11,180 bases of DNA from Syntrophomonas sp. UBA5288. Its GTDB lineage: Bacteria; Bacillota; Syntrophomonadia; Syntrophomonadales; Syntrophomonadaceae. Each line of letters opens with the position of its first letter. Within the stretch, counting starts at the first letter, position 1. Below are positions 1 through 4,928 of this stretch, piece by piece. The stretch covers positions 1 to 11,180 of the forward strand of contig DHSK01000072.1 in NCBI GenBank assembly GCA_002408445.1, in the 5' to 3' direction. The notes under the pieces were generated by a model, which was given only the letters and a program-made list of their open reading frames with translations, was not told the origin of the DNA and ran no database searches. The translations under genes and the position numbers were made by a program.

Positions 1-486
1 GTTCCCAAAGCCAACCTGTTAGGCAAGGAAGGCGAAGGCTTTAAGATTGCCATGCATACTCTGGATGGCGGAAGAATCGGTATTGCCGCACAGGCACTGG
101 GAATTGCCCAGGCTGCTCTGGATGAATCAATCAGATATGCCAAAGAAAGAAAACAATTCGGAAAACCCATCGCTTCATTCCAGGCCATTCAATGGATGAT
201 CGCTGAAATGGCTAAAGACGTCGCCGCCGCGCGGCTCCTGACCTACCATGCGGCATGGTGCTATGACCAGGGTCTGCCTTACAGCGAAGAAGCCGCCATG
301 GCCAAACTGTTTGCTTCAGAAGCTGCAGCACACCATACCAATAAAGCTATCCAGGTATTTGGTGGCATTGGGTTCATTAAAGGCAGCAAGGTAGAACGCT
401 TATATCGTGATTCCAAGATTACCGAGATTTATGAAGGTACTTCAGAAGTTATGAAGATGGTTATCGCAGGTAAAGAACTCAAATAG
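1..486 (+). CDS. Acyl-CoA dehydrogenase, C-terminal part (5' end outside window)
   Basis: FAD-dependent acyl-CoA dehydrogenase, probably of the short-chain (butyryl-CoA dehydrogenase-like) type; it interconverts a saturated acyl-CoA and its 2-enoyl-CoA in the cytoplasm, usually with an electron-transfer flavoprotein. The frame is open from base 1, so the gene begins upstream; 161 codons are visible, about 40 percent of a normal ~380-residue enzyme. They cover the C-terminal alpha-helical domain: an RIGIAAQALGIAQ helix, the YAKERKQFGKPIASFQ segment typical of the family, the FGGIGF turn, and the IYEGTSEV motif whose glutamate is the catalytic base in short- and medium-chain members. It ends normally in GKELK. 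The next gene, an ammonia-lyase that makes an enoyl-CoA, suggests this enzyme works as the enoyl-CoA reductase of an amino-acid fermentation (crotonyl-CoA to butyryl-CoA, or acryloyl-CoA to propionyl-CoA). Family call is firm; substrate is inferred. Confidence 0.93.
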   Translation, partial: VPKANLLGKEGEGFKIAMHTLDGGRIGIAAQALGIAQAALDESIRYAKERKQFGKPIASFQAIQWMIAEMAKDVAAARLLTYHAAWCYDQGLPYSEEAAMAKLFASEAAAHHTNKAIQVFGGIGFIKGSKVERLYRDSKITEIYEGTSEVMKMVIAGKELK

Positions 487-528
487 CAGATACAGAACCC
501 AGGTAGATGCTCGTATACTCGTATTAAG

Positions 529-587
529 TTTAGCCGGCTCCGTATTGATTCCCGGGGGGGGTTGGGTAAATTCAGAGTCGGCTAATT
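529..587 (+). repeat. Hairpin repeat element, copy 1
   Basis: Palindromic element between the dehydrogenase and ammonia-lyase genes. The arms are TTAGCCGGCTC (530-540) and GAGTCGGCTAA (575-585), around a 34-base G-rich loop with TATTGATTCCC, a run of eight G (554-561) and TTGGG. The single arm difference gives a G-U pair in the plus-strand transcript, so all 11 pairs survive in RNA from that strand; on the other strand it would be an A-C mismatch. A related copy lies at 1119-1175. No T-run follows, so it is not a classic terminator; a processing, stability or partial-termination hairpin between the two genes is possible. Confidence 0.7.
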
Positions 588-611
588 AAAAAATAATGGG
601 AGGTAGAGTTA

Positions 612-1016
612 ATGTACAAAGCAGTTCAAAGAGTAAGAATGTCCGCAAAAGACGCACACTACGGCGGTGGCCTGGTAGACGGTGCGCACGTGATCCATCT
701 GTTCGGGGATGTTGCCACTGAATTAATGGTTGCCAGCGATGGTGACGAGGGCCTCTTCCGCACCTATGAGCATGTTGACTTTTTAGCACCCGTATTTTCA
801 GGCGACTGGATTGAAGCAGTTGGCTGGTACACCAAGATGGGTAGCACCTCCAGACTATGCGAATTCGAAGCATACAAGTATGCCGAAGCAGTACCTGGTT
901 CCGCATCAGCAGTAAACTGGTGTGATCCCCCCAAACTCATTGCCAAAGCAACTGGTTGGCTTGTAGTTCCCAAAAAGAACTCCAGAGGCAAACAGATTAA
1001 AGAAGATTTAATGTAA
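612..1016 (+). CDS. kal: 3-aminobutyryl-CoA / beta-alanyl-CoA ammonia-lyase (hotdog fold)
   Basis: Cytoplasmic enzyme that reversibly removes ammonia from a beta-aminoacyl-CoA: L-3-aminobutyryl-CoA to crotonyl-CoA in lysine fermentation (Kal), or beta-alanyl-CoA to acryloyl-CoA (Acl of Clostridium propionicum). The 134-residue length fits a single hotdog domain. Visible family signatures are MSAKDAHYGG (10-19) followed by LVDGA, FGDVATEL (31-38), DGDEGLF (43-49), FLAPVFSGD (57-65) and CDPP...ATG (104-115). FGDVATEL and DEGLF recall Kal, while TELMV, GW..K.G and the C.PP...ATG tail recall Acl, so the physiological substrate is open. The start is set by GGGAGG at 598-603, eight bases before ATG. 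It lies 125 bp after the dehydrogenase gene on the same strand, with a hairpin element between, and is followed by a strong hairpin. No other lysine-fermentation gene is visible. Confidence 0.85.
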   Translation: MYKAVQRVRMSAKDAHYGGGLVDGAHVIHLFGDVATELMVASDGDEGLFRTYEHVDFLAPVFSGDWIEAVGWYTKMGSTSRLCEFEAYKYAEAVPGSASAVNWCDPPKLIAKATGWLVVPKKNSRGKQIKEDLM

Positions 1017-1044
1017 GCCTTAAGTGTTCCAAAGTATTAATTCA

Positions 1045-1070
1045 CGGGTCGAAGGTTATCCTTCGACCCG
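1045..1070 (+). terminator. Hairpin terminator after the ammonia-lyase gene
   Basis: Perfect 11-bp stem CGGGTCGAAGG / CCTTCGACCCG with a TTAT loop, 28 bases after the ammonia-lyase stop codon. It is followed by ATTAAATAT rather than a clean T-run, so termination efficiency is uncertain, but stem strength and position make it the likely end of the operon. Confidence 0.7.
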
Positions 1071-1075
1071 ATTAA

Positions 1076-1123
1076 ATATCCGAAAGTACATCAGAAGTTA
1101 TGAAACAGAAACAAAATATTTAG
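1076..1123 (+). pseudogene. Relic of a second acyl-CoA dehydrogenase C-terminus
   Basis: The plus strand reads ISESTSEVMKQKQNI and then TAG. The first ten residues match IYEGTSEVMK of the dehydrogenase at the window's left end at eight positions, including the catalytic-glutamate-to-EVMK segment. At DNA level 18 of 19 bases agree (437-455 against 1086-1104). Nothing resembling the rest of a dehydrogenase lies upstream, where the ammonia-lyase terminator begins, so this can only be a fragment. Just as behind the intact gene, a copy of the hairpin element follows, overlapping the TAG. The short length leaves some chance of coincidence, but the shared downstream element argues for a true duplication remnant. 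Confidence 0.45.
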
Positions 1124-1175
1124 CCGGCTCATATTGATTCCCAAGGGGGTTGGATTAATCAGGAGCCGGCTAATT
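1119..1175 (+). repeat. Hairpin repeat element, copy 2
   Basis: Second copy of the element at 529-587, same orientation. The arms TTAGCCGGCTC (1120-1130) and GAGCCGGCTAA (1163-1173) pair perfectly. The 32-base loop again has TATTGATTCCC, a G-run and TTGG. Inside the loop ATTGAT can pair with ATTAAT (one G-U), giving a second stem. AATTTTA follows, a short T-run. The arms and the 5' loop half are conserved between copies, while the 3' loop half has diverged. Confidence 0.7.
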
Positions 1176-1268
1176 TTATGTCCATAACCTGCTTTAAAGC
1201 TCAATCGCCCTTCATGCTGGAAGCAACCTGGCCGGGTTAAGCTTAGTCCATCCTTTCTCCACTTCGAA

Positions 1269-1288
1269 TTCAAATGATTTTTGCACCG
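1269..1288 (+). repeat. Half-copy of the bidirectional terminator hairpin
   Basis: Matches 3740-3759 at 18 of 20 bases (core CAAATGATTTT, C or T, GCACCG). That segment is the right arm and apex of the terminator between the adaptor and deacetylase genes. The left arm is missing here, so no hairpin forms. It implies the terminator sequence belongs to a dispersed repeat family or was copied once and then truncated. Confidence 0.5.
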
Positions 1289-1386
1289 TTTCTATTTTTG
1301 GGCGTATCCCGACCTCCTCTCCTGGTCTGTTAAAATGCTTAAAAGCCCTATCTAAAGAAAAAGTGCGCTAATACTGATAATATACA

Positions 1387-1416
1387 TTGTAAGAAATAAT
1401 CATATCAAAACATAAT
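1387..1416 (+). promoter_or_regulatory. Candidate promoter of the hypothetical gene
   Basis: TTGTAA (1387-1392) and CATAAT (1411-1416) are 18 bases apart, giving a sigma-70-type -35/-10 pair with four and five consensus matches. Transcription would start near 1423, about 16 bases before the GTG start. The surrounding DNA is AT-rich, so a chance match is quite possible. Confidence 0.35.
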
Positions 1417-1438
1417 ACTATGTAGAAGAAAGAAAAGA

Positions 1439-2203
1439 GTGATATTCTTGCTCAAACCGGCAGACATTAGTAGTATTTTACCCAAAAAGGAACTAATTCT
1501 TGCTGAAACATTACTCAACGCAAAACTAGTTTCAATTAAACATTTGCTTACTACCAGAAATGTGCCATCAATTGATGCAATAAGTCAGAATGGGATTATC
1601 GAAGTACTTTGTGCTTTTATGTATAACTCGAGAAATCCGAAAATACAACCAATTACTATATCAGTTTCACCAGAAATGACAAGCATAGAAATCCTTAATG
1701 ATCCTATGGTACAACTACTTTCTTGTGTATTTAATGATATTCGGGTTGTGCTTAAAGGCAATGATATAATAAACCTTTGGATTAAAGGATTATCAGATGA
1801 AGCTATTGAAGCATTTGAAATTCTTCAGGACAAACAATTAATTGATTTATGCTTGAGGACATTATTACATAAAGAAACAGAGGATTTTCCTATTCTTACC
1901 AGCAAAACTAGTAAAGCCTATAGGATAGAGAATTCTAATTGTTTCTCTGGTGAAGAAATAGTCAATGTAATTCTTAGCAATAAACTATTTATGTACTTAA
2001 TTACTCAATGTGTCCTTAATGATAATTTTTATAGCATACCATTACCAGGCTGGAAAAAAGAAGAAGTCGAAAATGAACCCTATTTTAACGATCTATCTAA
2101 TATTTTTAAAAATGTATACCTTATTGGGTCGGGAGAAACATGGGTAAGTGCTTACTTAATAATCTCTCAACCTTTTGATAGTATAGTGCACTGTCTTGTA
2201 TGA
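1439..2203 (+). CDS. Hypothetical protein, 254 residues, AT-rich
   Basis: Not recognised. The frame begins at GTG after a purine-rich but poor ribosome binding site (AGAAAGAAAAGAG), so the start is uncertain. The product appears soluble: no signal peptide or clear membrane segment, with alternating Leu/Ile-rich helices (for example LILAETLLNAKLVSIKHLL near 19-37) and acidic stretches. The middle (about 110-145) is rich in helix formers and could be a repeat-like or adaptor fold; the C-terminus ends in a hydrophobic IVHCLV. Base and codon use is much more AT-rich than in the neighbouring metabolic genes (AAA, ATA and TTA frequent), which suggests horizontal acquisition. It stands alone between two non-coding regions, so context gives no function. 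The long uninterrupted frame in a region rich in TAA/TAG-prone triplets supports a real gene. Confidence 0.65.
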   Translation: MIFLLKPADISSILPKKELILAETLLNAKLVSIKHLLTTRNVPSIDAISQNGIIEVLCAFMYNSRNPKIQPITISVSPEMTSIEILNDPMVQLLSCVFNDIRVVLKGNDIINLWIKGLSDEAIEAFEILQDKQLIDLCLRTLLHKETEDFPILTSKTSKAYRIENSNCFSGEEIVNVILSNKLFMYLITQCVLNDNFYSIPLPGWKKEEVENEPYFNDLSNIFKNVYLIGSGETWVSAYLIISQPFDSIVHCLV

Positions 2204-2427
2204 TACACCGAAGTAGCCAAGCCTAGTTTATGGGGTTGTGCCAAATTTTGATGTGCCTTCAATCGCCATCGGCTACCGACAATCACTCCTCACCCCGCTT
2301 CTGCGGTTAATAAGGAACAACTTTTTATAAGGCTTATCATGGTCAGCCCTGATCTATGTCTTATACAACCAAATTAAGTCATGGCACAGTTTATAAATAC
2401 GTGATATATTTTTGGTTAGAGGAGATA
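2204..2427. other. Intergenic stretch before the adaptor gene
   Basis: No gene is supported. Weak structures are a GTAGCC (2213-2218) / GGCTAC (2271-2276) inverted repeat, a small CCGC-TTCT-GCGG hairpin near 2300, and CAATCGCCAT near 2260, which recurs inverted as ATGGCGATTG near 2450. AT-rich tracts around 2390-2415 could hold a promoter for the adaptor gene, but none matches consensus well. Confidence 0.5.
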
Positions 2428-2532
2428 ATGGCAGTCGTATCTCAATGTAATGGCGATTGGGATTTTGGCGGAGGGAGGAAGCTGATGGGCAGGATTAACT
2501 GCGGGGTTAGTTCCGGCCGGTCGGGAATATAG
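2428..2532 (+). CDS. Possible 34-residue leader ORF overlapping the adaptor start
   Basis: ATG at 2428 follows AGAGGAG (2418-2424) by only three bases. An in-frame internal ATG at 2485 has a much better site, GGGAGG (2473-2478) with six-base spacing, giving a 15-residue version. Both end at a TAG that shares its last base with the GTG start of the adaptor gene (TAGTG). The adaptor GTG has no good ribosome binding site of its own, so coupled translation from this ORF would explain how it is initiated. The product (MAVVSQCNGDWDFGGG...) is Gly-rich with two Cys and resembles no family I know. It may be only a translational leader. Confidence 0.35.
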   Translation: MAVVSQCNGDWDFGGGRKLMGRINCGVSSGRSGI

Positions 2533-3692
2533 TGAAACGTAAATTATGGCTGGGCAGCCTCTTGCTGGTATTGGCCCTGATGATTGGATTTTTCATTAAT
2601 AACAAGGGGCAGGAAGTTGAGACAATCGCGGCCGCAAAGGGCAACCTGGATGAAGGCATAGAAGAAACCGGCTATATACAGGCAAGTGAAGAATATGATA
2701 TACAGGCACTTGAGTCCGGGCGCATCGTAGAGATCAGCACCAGGCGCGGACAGACGGTAAACGAAGGACAGATCATTTTAACTATGCAAAGCATAGACAT
2801 GGATATTGAAACGGGTGCTATTAATGAACGTATAGCTGCAACCCGGACCAGCTTTGACGCCGCCGCCCTGGAATTTCAAAAGACCAGCCTGAGCTTACAA
2901 CAGGCCAGAGCGGACCTCAAACGCAAACAGGAACTGGTGAAGGCCGGCGCTATCAGTCAGGCCGATTATGAAGAAACACTTACCAATACGCAAACCTTAG
3001 AGCAAGCGTTTACCTCGCAGCAGAATATTATGCAGGGGTATCAACAGCAGTTGGACTCGCTGCAGGCGCAGCGTCAGGATCTGGAGAAAAAATCACAGCA
3101 ATTAACGGTCAAATCCCCTATCGCGGGAGTATTGCTGCTCCTGAATGTTAAGGAAGGACAATTGGTCTCACCGGGAACCGTATTAGCCCAGGTCGGTACA
3201 GCAGGTGGTTTGGCTGTAAAGACGGATATCCTGTGTGACGATATGAATAACATTAAAATAGGTCAGACGGTGGAAGTGAACAGCACCGTACTAAATAACC
3301 GGCCTTTATATGGCAGGATTACAGAGATTTACCCTGAGGCCCATGAGGAAATATCGGCATTGGGGGTAGCTCAGCGCAGAGTGACGGTTATCTCCGCCCT
3401 GGGCCAAAACGGTTTACTAAAGCCCGGATATGAAGTGCAGGTCAAGATAATAACCGCCCGGAAAAAAGATACCCTGCTCCTGCCCCGGGAGGCAGTGCTG
3501 GTTACGGATGGAGACAGCGGAGAAGTGAACCAGGTTATCAAGAACCGCATTGTCAAACAAAAGGTGAAGATGGGATTAAAAAACCAGCAATATGTTGAAA
3601 TAGTGTCAGGTCTAAAGCAGGGAGACATGGTCGTGCGAGATGCAGGGCTGGAGCTTAAGGCCGGCAGCCGGGTCAAAGTAGCGGCTGACTGA
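2532..3692 (+). CDS. HlyD/MacA-type membrane-fusion (periplasmic adaptor) protein
   Basis: Membrane-anchored adaptor of the HlyD/MacA/RND family, which normally links an inner-membrane exporter (ABC or RND) to the outside. An N-terminal anchor (about residues 5-23, WLGSLLLVLALMIGFFI) follows a basic KRK. The first half of the lipoyl domain (about 45-85, GRIVEISTRRGQTVNEGQ) leads into a long coiled coil (about 95-190, rich in Gln, Glu and Leu). The second lipoyl half follows (about 190-222, VKSPIAGVLLLLNVKEGQLVSPG is its core), then a beta-barrel (about 225-310) and a membrane-proximal domain ending in LKQGDMVVRDAG. At 386 residues the domain set is complete. No MacB-like permease, ATPase or outer-membrane partner follows: the gene ends at a strong terminator facing convergent genes, so the partner must be encoded elsewhere. 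The exported substrate cannot be told. Confidence 0.88.
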   Translation: MKRKLWLGSLLLVLALMIGFFINNKGQEVETIAAAKGNLDEGIEETGYIQASEEYDIQALESGRIVEISTRRGQTVNEGQIILTMQSIDMDIETGAINERIAATRTSFDAAALEFQKTSLSLQQARADLKRKQELVKAGAISQADYEETLTNTQTLEQAFTSQQNIMQGYQQQLDSLQAQRQDLEKKSQQLTVKSPIAGVLLLLNVKEGQLVSPGTVLAQVGTAGGLAVKTDILCDDMNNIKIGQTVEVNSTVLNNRPLYGRITEIYPEAHEEISALGVAQRRVTVISALGQNGLLKPGYEVQVKIITARKKDTLLLPREAVLVTDGDSGEVNQVIKNRIVKQKVKMGLKNQQYVEIVSGLKQGDMVVRDAGLELKAGSRVKVAAD

Positions 3693-3719
3693 TTGGGCCT
3701 GATAGACTGATATCAAAAA

Positions 3720-3760
3720 GCGGTGCGAAAGCCATTTGTTCCAAATGATTTTCGCACCGC
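3720..3760. terminator. Bidirectional terminator between convergent genes
   Basis: Outer stem GCGGTGCGAAA (3720-3730) / TTTCGCACCGC (3750-3760), two mismatched bases, then inner stem CATTTG / CAAATG around a TTC apex. It lies 28 bases after the adaptor stop and 28 bases beyond the end of the converging deacetylase gene, so it can serve both. There is no long T-run on either side. Part of its right arm is duplicated at 1269-1288. Confidence 0.75.
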
Positions 3761-3787
3761 CTGTCGTTTCTGAACCTTTATCGTTTC

Positions 3788-4630
3788 TTACCCGATTTGA
3801 CTCGACCGGCAGAACTCCGCCATTTCACTCCCGGTGCAAAACCAGGTACTGCTCAAAGTGTTAATATATTTCAGCAAATCCTCCAGTAAGGCAATTCGTC
3901 CCGGGGTACCTATCGTCTGGGGATCAAACTGGGGAACATAGCATAGCCCATATTGGTTATAGGCTTCAAATTCGTCCTGCCAGATGTTTAACACCTGGGT
4001 ATAGTTGGCCGGGCGTCCCTGCCCGGCGGGAAAGGGCGGATGATAATTGAAGGCAAAATAGGGGAAATCATTTAAATCCCAGTGTAAAGGAATCTCGATC
4101 AGCCCGGTCTCCTGGCCCGCTTGTTTAATATGATAGGGATAATCACCGTTAAATAAAGAACTGGAATATTTAAAACCCAGCTCCGCCAGGAGTTGCATGG
4201 TATCCCGGGTCATTTCGCCCTCCGGGGCACGGAACCCAACCGGGCGGACCTGGCATATCTTTTCCAGCACATCATTGCCTTTTTGAATAGCCTTTCTTTG
4301 CTCATCTATGGATAAAGCAGCCATATTCTCATGCGCATAGCCGTGGTTGCCGATCTCATGTCCTTTATTAACTATTTCCCGCACCTGGGCGGGATAGAGT
4401 TCCGCCACTCTTCCGGGAACGAAAAAGGTGGCTTTAAGGCCGAAACGGTCAAACACATCAAGGACCCGTTGCAGCCCTCTGGTTATGCCGTACTGGCCCA
4501 TGGAAAGGGTTTTGGGCCGGCTGGCACTGTCAGGGAACATACTGATCCAGAAATACTCGGCATCCAGATTCACCGTGATCATAGCGGCACAATTTGCTTT
4601 ATTAGGCCAATTGATAGATTTACCAAACAT
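3788..4630 (-). CDS. CE4 polysaccharide-deacetylase-family protein with altered active site
   Basis: 280-residue member of the carbohydrate esterase 4 (NodB-like) superfamily, in the subgroup holding Helicobacter peptidoglycan deacetylase HpPgdA, Pseudomonas cyclic imide hydrolase and PuuE allantoinase. ATG at 4630 is chosen because AGGAGG precedes it by seven bases; a frame nine codons longer has no such site. Metal-ligand positions are kept: D23 in NLDAE, and H96 and H100 in NHGYAHE. Two positions expected to supply acid/base catalysis are not: N21 replaces the first Asp of the DxDAE motif, and D236 (FDPQTIGTPGR) replaces the His of the HPQIIGRPGR motif. Its paralogue, encoded just upstream, keeps both. 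It has no signal peptide, so it is probably cytoplasmic, which argues against a wall-peptidoglycan substrate. It may be a non-catalytic partner of the paralogue or an enzyme with changed chemistry. Confidence 0.85.
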   Translation of the reverse strand: MFGKSINWPNKANCAAMITVNLDAEYFWISMFPDSASRPKTLSMGQYGITRGLQRVLDVFDRFGLKATFFVPGRVAELYPAQVREIVNKGHEIGNHGYAHENMAALSIDEQRKAIQKGNDVLEKICQVRPVGFRAPEGEMTRDTMQLLAELGFKYSSSLFNGDYPYHIKQAGQETGLIEIPLHWDLNDFPYFAFNYHPPFPAGQGRPANYTQVLNIWQDEFEAYNQYGLCYVPQFDPQTIGTPGRIALLEDLLKYINTLSSTWFCTGSEMAEFCRSSQIG

Positions 4631-4651
4631 GTATGGACCTCCTGTACGCAA

Positions 4652-4725
4652 TGTCATCCTAAGTATAAGCTAAGGTTCTTGCAATAACCCACAGGGTAAG
4701 TTTCTTCCCTTTGGTCAGAATGACA
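4652..4725. repeat. MITE-like imperfect palindrome upstream of the second deacetylase gene
   Basis: A 74-bp element with near-matching inverted ends: TGTCATCCTAA at 4652-4662 and TCAGAATGACA at 4715-4725 (9 of 11 bases complementary). The interior is also loosely palindromic (AACCC-ACA-GGGT apex; GGTTCTT against CTTCCC tracts). The TTCTTCCCTTTGGTCAGAATGACA-type end resembles the small dispersed intergenic repeat with TGTCATTCTGA termini found in many bacterial genomes; that resemblance is from memory. It sits in the leader, ending ten bases upstream of the AGGAGG of the second deacetylase gene. Confidence 0.5.
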
Positions 4726-4748
4726 AATTAAGTTATATCTCAAATTCA

Positions 4749-4846
4749 CAGCCCGCCTGCGGTCCGACGTTAGGAGCAGGTCTCAGGGCTGGGGTTTATG
4801 TGTTATTCTCTGCACCGGCCTGAAGGGCTATCGCCCTGTAGACCGG
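4749..4846. other. Two hairpins in the gap between the paralogous deacetylase genes
   Basis: The gap 4631-4928 holds no gene. Besides the MITE-like repeat it has a hairpin with CAGCCC (4749-4754) / GGGCTG (4786-4791) and inner CCTGC / GCAGG, and a second hairpin at 4815-4846 with AGGGC-TATC-GCCCT at its apex and CCGG / CCGG at its base. Neither has a T-run on the minus strand, so they are not clear terminators of the upstream operon. They may be further dispersed repeats or RNA structures that lower expression of the distal gene. Confidence 0.4.
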
Positions 4847-4928
4847 CCTACGGTTTTATATTTTCAGGTTTTTAAAGATTCACTGTTATTCATAATTAAT
4901 CTGTGTCCTTCAGTGTTGAATTTCCGTA

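Larger units (their letters stand above)
1175..1438. other. Gene-free stretch between the repeat and the hypothetical gene
   Basis: No convincing gene is seen. A 60-codon minus-strand frame (1273-1091) runs through the hairpin repeat and the dehydrogenase relic and has no protein-like features. Composition shifts here from mixed to AT-rich. The stretch holds a truncated copy of the hairpin found near 3740 and a plausible promoter for the next gene. Confidence 0.6.

Noticed and set aside
529..611. Riboswitch controlling the ammonia-lyase gene
   Set aside because: The hairpin has a second copy after the gene with nothing obvious to control, and no known aptamer motif is visible; called a repeat instead.
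586..906. 106-codon minus-strand frame over the ammonia-lyase gene
   Set aside because: Antisense shadow of a recognised enzyme; Arg/His-rich composition and no ribosome binding site.
1091..1273. 60-codon minus-strand frame
   Set aside because: Runs through a hairpin repeat and the dehydrogenase relic, with no protein-like features or start signal.
4631..4657. Upstream ATG start for the second deacetylase (nine extra codons)
   Set aside because: The extra residues overlap the AGGAGG of the better start and have no family counterpart.
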